A stretch of 64,000 bases of DNA from Nematostella vectensis (GCF_932526225.1 NC_064041.1:15658951-15722950), one strand, 5' to 3'; positions 26,006-40,089 are shown, counted from the stretch's first letter. A program made the numbers and translations. The notes: generated from the letters alone by a model not told the origin.

Positions 26006-28006
26006 TTGTACTAGTTGCTTGAATTGACCCTTGGCTATTTTTAGCTGAATTCCCCTCCCCCTCTAAAAAAGAAAATAATAATATAATAGAACAAAACTAA
26101 AAAGAAAACAAACACAGCAGAGACCCCCACCAACAATTTTGATTTTTTTTACTTTCCTTTAAAGGGGGAGTGTCATGTTTAGGAGATTTGCAAGAGCTCT
26201 AGAGCACTGACACAATGAACTTCAGTGAAATTCTAATACTGACTTATGAGCTTTTGGTACATGTGGGAGACTTTAAACAAAACAAAAAAAATGACCACAA
26301 ACTGTCAATTATTATTGTTTTCAATACAATATTGCATATTATTTAATAAGGTATTGACAGCTTTTAAAAAGTTCAACTGTTTGTAGACACTTAAAAGCCT
26401 ACAATAAACACTGACTCCAGACATGCGCAGTACTATGTTGCTGCCCCTTTAAAGTAAAATACAGCTTTACTTAGTCAGCGTAGACAAAATTGCGGATTTT
26501 GTCAATATTCTAATATGAAGATGTCAATATTCTCCCCCCTTACGTCTTTATTTCTATTTATTTTATGCTTTTCACATGATACCAAAACAGCGTCTTTTTG
26601 TTTCGCTAATTTGTTGTCATGTACACAATAAAAGAGATGCGCCCGTGCGCATGGCGAGTCCCCAAGGGACCCAAGACGCCCAAATAGACATCTATTTTTT
26701 GTCATCCACAATCTCGGCGAGCTGTGCGTGGCGTAACCGTATTACAGGCCTGGGATCCTGGTTATTGTCCTCCCCATTAATGCGCGGGTTGGGATAACCT
26801 TGCAAGAGTGTTGTACAGCATATTCGCTCGGAAATATCGGTGCTTGGGGCCTTCGGGTTCTTTACAGCCTTCCTTAAAAGCCTTGTGCTGCCATACCGAT
26901 TGGGTAATCCGTATGTATGGTTTCCGTTTTGTTCTTCATACCGGGTTCGATCCCAGGCCAATGGGCTTTTTTTTTTAGTTCGTTTTTTTTCTTTGTGCTG
27001 GACCCCCTTAATTCTGATAGGTTTTGCGCACAAATAATAAAAAAACTGAGTTTGCAAAATAAGCTTGCTAGATTTATTGATTATATGTATTCAATTTGTT
27101 CTTGGGAAGTTAACAAAAAACACAAAGCAAAGAGTTTGAGGAAGTAAACAAGTATGTGAACTTTAATGTTCTATTTAAAGGGGTGCATTTTGTACAGGGA
27201 AGCATACATAGAATGCTTAACTGGTGGAGAGGGAAGAGGTAAAAGTGTTTTGAGCATAATTTCAACAATAGCAGGGGGAAGAGAGGGGCACTCCCTTCAT
27301 ACAATATTGCAGTTGTTACCTATTATTAAATAAGTTTGTAACATGTCTTTGTTTATTAAGCAAGGTCTATTTCTGAGACAAGCAAACTCAAGTAAGGCTG
27401 TTGAAATAACAGGTGAGTGTTAAAAGAAAAACAATTATCTGATTAGAAAACTACTGTAGATTCCTTTGCACCAAAATAAGAACAAACTTCATTTTGTTTG
27501 TTATTTATGAGGAACGAGATGAGCTCTACAAAGCCATAAAGAAATATGTATTGCTCATCTAAATTATACAAGTAAATAATAATATTAAAAAAGAACTACT
27601 GTAAGTATCTAGAGTGGTTTTCATTAACCCGTGAAACAAAGTGTGATAGTTAAACGGTAATAGTTAGTAAAACACAAAAAAGTACAATAGAATCAGATCA
27701 CCACAAAGTGTAATACGCTAAAGCGTAGTTCACGGGTTAATGAAGGTTTTGACATTTCAACCTTACATCCACATGAAAGTAATGCCTAATATCGAGTGCC
27801 CTACAGTAAGTGTTTTGCAGTCAAGTTGTTTTCTGTTAGTAGGTAAAAAAATATTCTAAATAATAGTAATCATAGCTATGGTCACCACTTACACATATAG
27901 AACTTGTAATGAAAAGAAAGAAAATATATATATATATGCAGTCAAACAACAGAATTGCATGATAACCTTGAATATATTGAATAAAGGACTGCAAAAAAAA
28001 CATCTT
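26006..28006 (+). repeat. Satellite unit 14
   Basis: 2001 bp. B box 26944-26954. Marked by GTCTTTTTGTTTCGCTAATT and TTGTTGTCATG, found again only in unit 17, exactly three units on. The 3' strand of the CTTTAC hairpin is changed (TTAAAAG for GTAAAAG), as in units 17 and 18. Confidence 0.97.
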
Positions 28007-30012
28007 TTGTACTAGTTGCTTGAATTGACCCTTGGCTATTTTTAGCTGAATTCCCCTCCCCCTCTAAAAAAGAAAATAATAATATAATAGAACAAAACTA
28101 AAAAGAAAACAAACACAGCAGAGACCCCCACCAACAATTTTGATTTTTTTTTTACTTTCCTTTAAAGGGGGAGTGTCATGTTTAGGAGATTTGCAAGAGC
28201 TCTAGAGCCCTGACACAATGAACTTCAGTGAAATTTTAATACAGACTTATGAGCTTTTGGTACATGTGGGAGACTTTGAACAAAACAAAAAAAATGACCA
28301 CAAACTGTCAATTAACATAGTTTTCAATATAATATTGCATATTATTTAATAAGGTATTCACAGCTTTTAAAAAGGTCAACTGTTTGTTGACACTTAAAAG
28401 CCTACAATAATCACTGACTCCAGACATGCGCAGTACTATGTTGCTGCCCCTTTAAAGTAAAATACAGCTTTACTTAGTCAGCGTAGACAAAATTGCGGAT
28501 TTTGTCAATATTCTAATATTTAGATGTTAATATTCTCCCCCCTTACGTATTTATTTCTATTTATTTTATGATTTTCACATGATACCAAAACAGCGTCATT
28601 TTTCTTCGCTATTTTGATGTCATGTACACAATAAAAGAGATGCGCCCGTGCGCATGGCGAGTCCCCAAGGGACCCAAGACGCCCAAATAGACCTCTATTT
28701 TTTGTCATCCACAATCTCGGCGAGCTGTGCGTGGCGTAACCGTATTACAGGCATGGGATCCTGGTTATTGTCCTCCCCATTAATGCGCGGGTTGGGATAA
28801 CCTTGCAAGAGTGTTGTACAGCATATTCGCTCGGAAATATCGGTGCTTGGGGCCTTCGGGTTCTTTACAGCCTTCCGTAAAAGCCTTGTGCTGCCATACC
28901 GATTGGGTAATCCGTATGTATGGTTTCCGTTTTGTTCTTCAGACCGGGTTCGATCCCAGACCAATGGGCTTTGTTTTTTTAATTCGTTTTTTTTTCTTTG
29001 TGCTGGACCCCCTTAATCCTGATAGGTTTTGCGCAAAAATAATAAAAAAAAGTGAGTTTGCAAAATAAGCTTGCTAGATTTATTGATTATATGTATTCAA
29101 TTTGTTCCTGGGAAGTTAACAAAAAACACAAAGCAAAGAGTTTGAGGAAGTAAACAAGTATGTAAACTTTAATGTTCTATTTGAAGGGGTGCATTTTGTA
29201 CAGGGAAGCATACATAGAATGCTTAACTGGTGGAAAGGGAAGAGGTAAAAGTTTATTGAGCATAATTTCAACAATAGCAGGGGGAAGAGAGGGGCACTCC
29301 CTTCATACAATATTGCAGTTGTTACCTATTATTAAATAAGTTTGTAACATGTCTTTGTTTATTAAGCAAGGTCTATTTCTGAGACAAGCAAACTCAAGTA
29401 AGGCTGTTGAAATAACAGGTGAGTGTTAAAAGAAAAACAATTATCTGATTAGAAAACTACTGTAGATTCCTTTGCACCAAAATAAGAACAAACTTCATTT
29501 TGTTTGTTATTTATGAGGAACGAGATGAGCTCTACAAAGCCATAAAGAAATATGTATTGCTCATCTAAATTATACAAGTAAATAATAATATTAAAAAAGA
29601 ACTACTGTAAGTATCTAGAGTGGTTTTCATTAACCCGTGAAACAAAGTGTGATAGTTAAACGGTAATAGTTAGTAAAACACAAAAAAGTACAATAGAATC
29701 AGATCACCACAAAGTGTAATACGCTAAAGCGTAGTTCACGGGTTAATGAAGGTTTTGACATTTCAACCTTACATCCACATGAAAGTAATGCCTAATATCG
29801 AGTGCCCTACAGTAAGTGTTTTGCAGTCAAGTTGTTTTCTGTTAGTAGGTATAAAAATATTCTAAATAATAGTAATAATAGCTATGGTCACCACTTACAC
29901 ATATAGAACTTGTAATGAAAAGAAAGAAAAAATATATATATATGCAGTCAAACAACAGAATTGCATGATAACCTTGAATATATTGAATAAAGGACTGCAA
30001 AAAAAACATCTT
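28007..30012 (+). repeat. Satellite unit 15 (mosaic)
   Basis: 2006 bp. B box 28947-28957. The left quarter (TTTTAATACAGACTT, GACTTTGAAC, AAAAAGGTCAAC) matches unit 18, whereas the core and right half match unit 12. The switch near 28.4-28.5 kb marks the edge of the duplicated three-unit block. Confidence 0.97.
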
Positions 30013-32014
30013 TTGTACTAGTTGCTTGAATTGACCCTTGACTATTTTTAGCTGAATTCCCCTCCCGCTCTAAAAAAGAAAATAATAATATAATAGAACA
30101 AAACTAAAAAGAAAACAAACACAACAGAGACCCCCACCAACAATTTTGATTTTTTTACTTTCCTTTAAAAGCGGAGTGTCATGGTTAAGAGATTTGCAAT
30201 AGCTCTAGAGACCTGACACAATGAACTTCAGTGAAATTCTAATACTGACTTATGAGCTTTTGGTACATGTGGGAGACTTTAAACAAAACAAAAAAAATGA
30301 CCACAAACTGTCAATTAACATAGTTTTCAATATAATATTGCATATTATTTAATAAGGTATTGACAACTTTTAAAAAGTTCAACTGTTTGTTGACACTTAA
30401 AAGCCTACAATAATCACTGACTCCAGACATGCGCAGTACTATGTTGCTGCCCCTTTAAAGTAAAATACAGCTTTACTTAGTCAGCGTAGACAAAATTGCG
30501 GATTTTGTCAATATTCTGATATGAAGATGTCAATATTTTCCCCCCTTACGTCTTTATTTCTATTTATTTTATGCTTTTCACATGATACCAAAACAGCGTC
30601 TTTTTTCTTCGCTAATTTGATGTCATGTTCACAATAAAAGAGATGCGCCCGTGCTCATGGCGAGTCCCCAAGGGACCCAAGACGCCCAAATAGACCTCTA
30701 TTTTTTGTCATCCACAATCTCGGCGAGCTGTGCGTGGCGTAACCGTATTACAGGCCTGGGATCCTGGTTATTGTCCTCCCCATTAATGCGCGGGTTGGGA
30801 TAACCTTGCAAGAGTGTTGTACAGCATATTCGCTCGGAAATATCGGTGCTTGGGGCCTTCGGGTTCTTTACAGCCTTCCGTAAAAGCCTTGTGCTGCCAT
30901 ACCGATTGGGTAATCCGTATGTATGGTTTCCGTTTTGTTCTTCAGACCGGGTTCGATCCCAGGCCAATGGGCCTTTTTTTTTAATTCGTTTTTTTTCTTT
31001 GTGCTGGACCCCCTTAATCCTGATAGGTTTTGCGCAAAAATAATAAAAAAAAGTGAGTTTGCAAAATAAGCTTGCTAGATTTATTGATTATATGTATTCA
31101 ATTTGTTCCTAGGAAGTTAACAAAAACACAAAGCAAAGAGTTTGAGGAAGTAAACAAGTATGTGAACTTTAATGTTCTATTTGAAGGGGTGCATTTTGTA
31201 CAGGGAAGCATTCATAGAATGCTTAACTGGTGGAGAGGGAAGAGGTAAAAGTTTATTGAGCATAATTTCAACAATAGCAGGGGGAAGAGAGGGGCACGCT
31301 CTTAATACAATATTGCAGTTGTTACCTATTATTAAATAAGTTTGTAACATGTCTTTGTTTATTAAGCAAGGTCTATTTCTGAGACAAGCAAACTCAAGTA
31401 AGGCTGTTGAAATAACAGGTGAGTGTTAAAAGAAAAACAATTATCTGATTAGAAAACTACTGTAGATTCCTTTGCACCAAAATAAGAACAAACTTCATTT
31501 TGTTTGTTATTTATGAGGAACGAGATGAGCTCTACAAAGCCATAAAGAAATATGTATTGCTCATCTAAATTATACAAGTAAATAATAATATTAAAAAAGA
31601 ACTACTGTAAGTATCTAGAGTGGTTTTCATTAACCCGTGAAACAAAGTGTGATAGTTAAACGGTAATAGTTAGTAAAACACAAAAAAGTACAATAGAATC
31701 AGATCACCACAAAGTGTAATACGCTAAAGCGTAGGTCACGGGTTAATAAAGGTTTTGACATTTCAACCTTATATCCACATGAAAGTAATGCCTAATATCG
31801 AGTGCCCTACAGTAAGTGTTTTGCAGTCAAGTTGTTTTCTGTTAGTAGGTAAAAAATATTCTAAATAATAGTAATCATAGCTATGGTCACCACCTACACA
31901 TATAGAACTTGTAATGAAAAGAAAGAAAACAAATATATATATATATGCAGTCAAACAACAGAATTGCATGATAACCTTGAATATATTGAATAAAGGACTG
32001 CAAAAAAACATCTT
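30013..32014 (+). repeat. Satellite unit 16
   Basis: 2002 bp. B box 30950-30960. The first hairpin 3' arm is GCTCAT as in unit 2, and CATGTTCACAATAAAAG has a private T. The right half follows unit 13. Confidence 0.97.
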
Positions 32015-34015
32015 TTGTACTAGTTGCTTGAATTGACCCTTGGCTATTTTTAGCTGAATTCCCCACCCCCTCTAAAAAAGAAAATAATAATATAATAGAA
32101 CAAAACTAAAAAGAAAACAAACACAGCAGAGACCCCCACCAACAATTTTGATTTTTTTTACTTTCCTTTAAAGGGGGAGTGTCATGTTTAGGAGATTTGC
32201 AAGAGCTCTAGAGCCCTGACACAATGAACTTCAGTGAAATTCTAATACTGACTTATGAGCTTTTGGTACATGTGGGAGACTTTAAACAAAACAAAAAAAA
32301 TGACCACAAACTGTCAATTATTATTGTTTTCAATATAATATTGCATATTATTTAATAAGGTATTGACAGCTTTTAAAAAGTTCAACTGTTTGTAGACACT
32401 TAAAAGCCTACAATAAACACTGACTCCAGACATGCGCAGTACTATGTTGCTGCCCCTTTAAAGTAAAATACAGCTTTACTTAGTCAGCGTAGACAAAATT
32501 GCGGATTTTGTCAATATTCTAATATGAAGATGTCAATATTCTCCCCCCTTACGTCTTTATTTCTATTTATTTTATGCTTTTCACATGATACCAAAACAGC
32601 GTCTTTTTGTTTCGCTAATTTGTTGTCATGTACACAATAAAAGAGATGCGCCCGTGCGCATGGCGAGTCCCCAAGGGACCCAAGACGCCCAAATAGACAT
32701 CTATTTTTTGTCATCCACAATCTCGGCGAGCTGTGCGTGGCGTAACCGTATTACAGGCCTGGGATCCTGGTTATTGTCCTCCCCATTAATGCGCGGGTTG
32801 GGATAACCTTGCAAGAGTGTTGTACAGCATATTCGCTCGGAAATATCGGTGCTTGGGGCCTTCGGGTTCTTTACAGCCTTCCTTAAAAGCCTTGTGCTGC
32901 CATACCGATTGGGTAATCCGTATGTATGGTTTCCGTTTTGTTCTTCAGACCGGGTTCGATCCCAGGCCAATGGGCTTTTTTTTTTAGTTCGTTTTTTTTC
33001 TTTGTGCTGGACCCCCTTAATTCTGATAGGTTTTGCGCACAAATAATAAAAAAACTGAGTTTGCAAAATAAGCTTGCTAGATTTATTGATTATATGTATT
33101 CAATTTGTTCTTGGGAAGTTAACAAAAAACACAAAGCAAAGAGTTTGAGGAAGTAAACAAGTATGTGAACTTTAATGTTCTATTTGAAGGGGTGCATTTT
33201 GTACAGGGAAGCATACATAGAATGCTTAACTGGTGGAGAGGGAAGAGGTAAAAGTTTATTGAGCATAATTTCAACAATAGCAGGGGGAAGAGAGGGGCAC
33301 TCCCTTCATACAATATTGCAGTTGTTACCTATTATTAAATAAGTTTGTAACATGTCTTTGTTTATTAAGCAAGGTCTATTTCTGAGACAAGCAAACTCAA
33401 GTAAGGCTGTTGAAATAACAGGTGAGTGTTAAAAGAAAAACAATTATCTGATTAGAAAACTACTGTAGATTCCTTTGCACCAAAATAAGAACAAACTTCA
33501 TTTTGTTTGTTATTTATGAGGAACGAGATGAGCTCTACAAAGCCATAAAGAAATATGTATTGCTCATCTAAATTATACAAGTAAATAATAATATTAAAAA
33601 AGAACTACTGTAAGTATCTAGAGTGGTTTTCATTAACCCGTGAAACAAAGTGTGATAGTTAAACGGTAATAGTTAGTAAAACACAAAAAAGTACAATAGA
33701 ATCAGATCACCACAAAGTGTAATACGCTAAAGCGTAGTTCACGGGTTAATGAAGGTTTTGACATTTCAACCTTACATCCACATGAAAGTAATGCCTAATA
33801 TCGAGTGCCCTACAGTAAGTGTTTTGCAGTCAAGTTGTTTTCTGTTAGTAGGTAAAAAAATATTCTAAATAATAGTAATCATAGCTATGGTCACCACTTA
33901 CACATATAGAACTTGTAATGAAAAGAAGGAAAAAATATATATATATGCAGTCAAACAACAGAATTGCATGATAACCTTGAATATATTGAATAAAGGACTG
34001 CAAAAAAAACATCTT
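32015..34015 (+). repeat. Satellite unit 17
   Basis: 2001 bp. B box 32953-32963. Partner of unit 14 in the three-unit repeat; the offset between equivalent bases is 6009 bp. Confidence 0.97.
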
Positions 34016-36016
34016 TTGTACTAGTTGCTTGAATTGACCCTTGGCTATTTTTAGCTGAATTCCCCTCCCCCTCTAAAAAAGAAAATAATAATATAATAGA
34101 ACAAAACTAAAAAGAAAACAAACACAGCAGAGACCCCCACCAACAATTTTGATTTTTTTTTTACTTTCCTTTAAAGGGGGAGTGTCATGTTCAGGAGATT
34201 TGCAAGAGCTCTAGAGCCCTGACACAATGAACTTCAGTGAAATTTTAATACAGAGTTATGAGCTTTTGGTACATGTGGGAGACTTTGAACAAAACAAAAA
34301 AAATGACCACAAACTGTCAATTAACATAGTTTTCAATATAATATTGCATATTATTTAATAAGGTATTCACAGCTTTTAAAAAGGTCAACTGTTTGTTGAC
34401 ACTTAAAAGCCTACAATAATCACTGACTCCAGACATGCGCAGTACTATGTTGCTGCCCCTTTAAAGTAAAATACAGCTTTACTTAGTCAGCGTAGTCAAA
34501 ATTGCGGATTTTGTCAATATTCTAATATGAAGATGTCAATATTCTCCCCCCTTACGTCTTTATTTCTATTTATTTTATGCTTTTCACATGATACCAAAAC
34601 AGCGTCTTTTTTCTTCGCTAATTTGATGTCATGTACACAATAAAAGAGATGCGCCCGTGCGCATGGCGAGTCCCCAAGGGACCCAAGACGCCCAAATAGA
34701 CCTCTATTTTTTGTCATCCACAATCTCGGCGAGCTGTGCGTGGCGTAACCGTATTACAGGCCTGGGATCCTGGTTATTGTCCTCCCCATTAATGCGCGGG
34801 TTGGGATAACCTTGCAAGAGTGTTGTACAGCATATTCGCTCGGAAATATCGGTGCTTGGGGCCTTCGGGTTCTTTACAGCCTTCCTTAAAAGCCTTGTGC
34901 TGCCATACCGATTGGGTAATCCGTATGTATGGTTTCCGTTTTGTTCTTTAGACCGGGTTCGATCCCAGGCCAATGGGCCTTTTTTTTTAATTCGTTTTTT
35001 TTTCTTTGTGCTGGACCCCCTTAATCCTGATAGGTTTTGCGCAAAAATAATAAAAAAAAGTGAGTTTGCAAAATAAGCTTGCTAGATTTATTGATTATAT
35101 GTATTCAATTTGTTCCTAGGAAGTTAACAAAAACACAAAGCAAAGAGTTTGAGGAAGTAAACAAGTATGTGAACTTTAATATTCTATTTGAAGGGGCGCA
35201 TTTTGTACAGGGAAGCATACATAGAATGCTTAACTGGTGGAGAGGGGAGAGGTAACAGTTTATTGAGCATAATGTCAACAATAGCAGGGGGAATGGAGGG
35301 GCACTCTCTTCATACAATATTGCAGTTGTTACCTATTATTAAATAAGTTTGTTATATATATTTGTTTATTAAGCAAGGTCTATTTCTGAGACAAGCAAAC
35401 TCAAGTAAGGCTGTTGAAATAACAGGTGAGTGTTAAAAAAAAAACAATTATCTGATCAGAAAACTAATGTAGATTCCTTTGCACCAAATAAGAACAAACT
35501 TCATTTTGTTTGTTATTTATGAGGAACGAGATGAGCTCTACAAGGCCAAGAAGAAATATGTATTGCTCGTCTAAATTATACAAGTAAATAATAATATTAA
35601 AAAAGAATTACTGTAAGTAATTAGAGTGGTTTTCATTAACCCGTGAAACAAAGTGTGATAGTTAAACGGTAATAGTTAGTGAAACACAAAAAAGAACAAT
35701 AGAATCAGATCACAACAATGTGTAATACGCTAAAGCGTAGTTCACGGGTTAATGAAGGTTTTGACATTTCAACCTTACATCCACATGAAAGTAATGCCTA
35801 ATATCGAGTGCCCTACAGTAAGTATTTTGCAGTCAAGTTGTTTTCTGTTAGTAGGTAAAAAATTAGTCTATATAATAGTAATCATAGCTATGGTCACCAT
35901 TTACACATATAGCCTTGTAATGAAAAGAAAGAAAAAATATATATATGCAGTCAAACAACAGAATTGCATGATAACCTTGAATATATTGAATAAAGGACTG
36001 CAAAAAAAAACATCTT
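34016..36016 (+). repeat. Satellite unit 18
   Basis: 2001 bp. B box 34956-34966. The left part matches unit 15. The right half is the AGTAATTAG subtype, so the three-unit similarity ends within this unit. Confidence 0.97.
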
Positions 36017-37340
36017 TTGTACTAGTTGCTTGAATTGACCCTTGGCTATTTTTAGCTGAATTCCCCTCCCCCTCTAAAAAAGAAAATAATAATAATAATA
36101 GAACAAAACTAAAAAGAAAACAAACACAACAGAGATCCCCACCAACAATTTTGATTTTTTTTACTTTCCTTTAAAAGGGGAGTGTCATGGTTAAGAGATT
36201 TGCAATAGCTCTAGAGCCCTGACACAATGAACTTCAGTGAAATTCTAATACTGACTTATGAGCTTTTGGTACATGTGGTAGACTTGAAACAAAACAAAAA
36301 AAATGACCACAAACTGTCAATTAACATAGTTTTCAATATAATATTGCATATTATTTATTGCGCAAAAATAATAAAAAAAGTGAGTTTGCAAAATAAGCTT
36401 GCTAGATTTATTGATTATATGTATTCAATTTGTTCCTAGGAAGTTAACAAAAAACACAAAGCAAAGAGTTTGAGGAAGTAAACAAGTATGTGAACTTTAA
36501 TGTTCTATTTAAAGGTGTGCATTTTGTACAGGGAAGCATTCATAGAATGCTTAACTGGTGGAGAGGGAAGAGGTAAAAGTTTATTGAGCATAATTTCAAC
36601 AATAGCAGGGGGAAGAGAGGGGCACGCTCTTCATACAATATTGCAGTTGTTACCTATTATTAAATAAGTTTGTTATATATATTTGTTTATTAAGCAAGGT
36701 CTATTTCTGAGACAAGCAAACTCAAGTAAGGCTGTTGAAATAACAGGTGAGTGTTAAAAAAAAAACAATTATCTGATTAGAAAACTACTGTAGATTCCTT
36801 TGCACCAAAATAAGAACAAACTTCATTTTGTTTGTTATTTATGAGGAACGAGATGAGCTCTACAAAGCCATAAAGAAATATGTATTGCTCATCTAAATTA
36901 TACAAGTGAATAATAATATTAAAAAAGAACTACTGTAAGTATCTAGAGTGGTTTTCATTAACCCGTGAAACAAAGTGTGATAGTTAAACGGTAATAGTTA
37001 GTAAAACACAAAAAAGTACAATAGAATCAGATCACCACAAAGTGTAATACGCTAAAGCGTAGGTCACGGGTTAATGAAGGTTTTGACATTTCAACCTTAC
37101 ATCCACATGAAAGTAATGCCTAATATCGAGTGCCCTACAGTAAGTGTTTTGCAGTCAAGTTGTTTTCTGTTAGTAGGTAAAAAATATTCTAAATAATAGT
37201 AATCATAGCTATGGTCACCACCTACACATATAGAACTTGTAATGAAAAGAAAGAAAACAAATATATATATATGCAGTCAAACAACAGAATTGCATGATAA
37301 CCTTGAATATATTGAATAAAGGACTGCAAAAAAACATCTT
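36017..37340 (+). repeat. Satellite unit 19, internally deleted
   Basis: 1324 bp. Compared with unit 18, 679 bp are missing (equivalent to 34358-35036), and ATTATTTA is joined directly to TTGCGCAAAAATAAT at 36357/36358. The upstream hairpins, A box, B box and T run are all lost, so this is the only complete unit start without an RNA core. The right half, including the MITE, is intact. Confidence 0.97.
36350..36366 (+). other. Deletion junction in unit 19
   Basis: The left sequence ends at 36357 (ATTATTTA) and the right begins at 36358 (TTGCGCAA). Comparing both parents shows no shared base at the join, which fits end joining rather than slippage between repeats. Confidence 0.85.
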
Positions 37341-38505
37341 TTGTACTAGTTGCTTGAATTGACCCTTGGCTATTTTTAGCTGAATTCCCCTCCCCCTCTA
37401 AAAAAGAAAATAATAATATAATAGAACAAAACTAAAAAGAAAACAAACACAGCAGAGACCCCCACCAACAATTTTGATTTTTTTTTACTTTCCTTTAAAG
37501 GGGGAGTGTCATGTTTAGGAGATTTGCAAGAGCTCTAGAGCCCTGACACAATGAACTTCAGTGAAATTCTAATACTGACTTATGAGCTTTTGGTACATGT
37601 GGGAGACTTTAAACAAAACAAAAAAAAAATGACCACAAACTGTCCATTAACATAGTTTTCAATATAATATTGCATATTATTAAATAAGGTATTGACAGCT
37701 TTTAAAAAGTTCAACTGTTTGTAGACTTTTAAAAGCCTACAATAAACACTGACTCCAGACATGCGCAGTACTATGTTGCTGTCCCTTTAAAGTAAAATAC
37801 AGCTTTACTTAGTCAGCGTAGACAAAATTGCGGATTTTGTCAATATTCTAATATGAAGATGTCAATATTCTCCCCCCTTACGTCTTTATTTCTATTTATT
37901 TTATGCTTTTCACATGATACCAAAACAGCGTCTTTTTTCTTCGCTAATTTGATATCATGTACACAATAAAAGAGATGCGCCCGTGCGCATGGCGAGTCCC
38001 CAAGGGACTCAAGACGCCCAAATAGACCTCTATTTTTTGTCATCCACAATCTCGGCGAGCTGTGCGTGGCGTAACCGTATTACAGGCCTGGGATCCTGGT
38101 TATTGTCCTCCCCATTAATGCGCGGGTTGGGATAACCTTGCAAGAGTGTTGTACAGCATATTCGCTCGGAAATATCGGTGCTTGGGGCCTTCAGGTTCTT
38201 TACAGCCTTCCGTAAAAGCCTTGTGCTGCCATACCGATTGGGTAATCAGTATGTATGGTTTCCGTTTTGTTCTTCAGACCGTGTTCGATCCCAGGCCAAT
38301 GGGCTTTTTTTTTTAGTTCGTTTTTTTTTCTTTGTGCTGGACCCCCTTAATTCTGATAGGTTTTGCGCACAAATAATAAAAAAACTGAGTTTGCAAAATA
38401 AGCTTGCTAGATTTATTGATTATATGTATTCAATTTGTTCTTGGGAAGTTAACAAAAAACACAAAGCAAAGAGTTTGAGGAAGTAAACAAGTATTTGAAC
38501 TTTAA

Positions 38506-39063
38506 GACCAGCAGTCTGAGTTCGTCGAGATTTCTCGGAAAAATGATGTTTGGGTGCCCTAGCTCAAAATTAAACTGGTAATAGGTATGTGTGACCATGA
38601 TATCCTGTGAAAGTTTGAAGCAATTTGGATAAATATTTTTGGCGATAGAAGCCGAAAAGTAATTTTTCGTCTCCCGCACCCGGATTTGAGACAATTTCGT
38701 GGTTGTTAGAAAAAGACTAAAAACCGGTTCGCAACGCGTGATAAAACAACTGCAGCTTATATAAACCTAAAGAATGGATAATAAGGAACTCCCAGGCTGA
38801 AGGATAAGCTGTTCTGTCAGCACCTTATTATTTTACGCGATTTTATTTTATTTTATGTTTTTAGATGATTTTGAAAAGCCTTGAAATAATCGTGTAATAT
38901 CGCCGATGAGATGTGGATTTGGCAAAAATGTTTGCATTCATCGAAAAGAGCATCATTTCTACTTTTGATATGTGAAATAAAATTTAGGGGCAAATAAAAT
39001 CCGACTTTTTTACAAGCCGAAATATGACCCCCACTTGACCCTAATTATAAACAAATGCCGACA
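38506..39063 (+). repeat. Left terminal inverted repeat
   Basis: About 558 bp, inverted relative to 42003-42560. A small palindrome CGAGATTTCTCG lies near the tip. The inner limit is near GTCGGC/GTCAGC, after which the two arms diverge. An outward-facing open frame lies in both arms but looks incidental. Confidence 0.85.
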
Positions 39064-39730
39064 CTCACTTTTTAATGCCTCGCTACCAAAAACTTATAAA
39101 TAACAATTAAAACTCCCAAAAAAAGGATGCAATATAATTCTTGAAAATACTGGTATTTGATCAAATATTCTTGTCTCTCTGATGTTTATATGCTTTTCAA
39201 GATTATATTTTCATAACATTTTAAAGTACAATCCCCATGCATGATAATTATTATCGGCACTAAAAACTTCCGGTTCTTTATTCTTCCGCTTCATGAGCAT
39301 CACAAAACTTTTTCCCACGAAAGTTATTCTTAAATCGTCCTATATTTATTTCTATCCATCCCTCGTTCTATAAGAATTATAATATTTTCTTTCGTTTCCT
39401 ACTTTCGTGGACTAGAAACGCGTACCATCTTCTGCTGTCGTGTTGTTATGCAAATTCGAGGAGTTAATTTATTCAACAAGCGTTCATACAAAGAAATCAA
39501 GAAAACATAACAGTTGAAGCTTTTCTACCATTGTTTATGATATAACCAACCAATTTCCATTCCCCAGGTAAATTGAGTTATAAAAAGAAAGTAAGAAAAA
39601 ATAACAGTTGATGCTTTTACTATTGTTTTCAATACTACCAAAAAAATTCCATTCTTGTCAGGGAGCATATGTCCAAAAAAGCTCCCTAGGTAAATTTTGA
39701 GGTTACTTTTCTGTTTTCATTTTTTCGCGC
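39064..39730. other. AT-rich interior of the transposon, no gene seen
   Basis: No coding texture. A diverged direct repeat occurs about 94 bp apart: TAACAGTTGAAGCTTTT (39508) and TAACAGTTGATGCTTTT (39602), each followed by a CCATT/GGTAAATT block. An ETS-like CTTCCGGTT lies near 39268. Confidence 0.5.
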
Positions 39731-39828
39731 GTTAACTAAGGGCCTAATCGTACTAGGAGGACAAAATTTGTCTGGCCGGGATAAACAGCCGTCCAAATTT
39801 TGTCCTAGCCAATCGATTGGTTGTTAAC
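39731..39828. repeat. 98-bp inverted repeat bounded by GTTAAC
   Basis: GTTAAC at 39731-39736 and 39823-39828 bracket a 13-bp perfect stem, AGGACAAAATTTG (39758-39770) with CAAATTTTGTCCT (39794-39806). Around the stem, CTAGG and CCTAG also pair after a 3-base offset. It looks like a small nested MITE or foldback relic; GTTAAC contains TTAA, so a target-site origin is possible. Confidence 0.45.
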
Positions 39829-40012
39829 CAGTAAAAAAAATCGCTTTCACTATTCACTTTACCGGCATACTACAAGCAAGACAACGCAGGATTCTATCAT
39901 TGCGCGTAAGAAGCAGTAAAAGCTTATTGCAAGCAGGTAATTACTGTCTATAAGCGCTTCTTTACTTTGACAAAGTCTCAGGCAGGAGATCATAGGACCA
40001 GAGGACTGAGGA

Positions 40013-40023
40013 GGGGGGGGGGG
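40013..40023 (+). repeat. G run, 11 bases
   Basis: Uninterrupted G tract. Together with the next two tracts it makes this part of the insert strongly G-rich on the + strand. Confidence 0.9.
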
Positions 40024-40089
40024 AGGTGTGGCTTGCTCAACCATAGGTACCATTTGGAAAAATAATAATATTTGAAAAGCCTTCAATAA

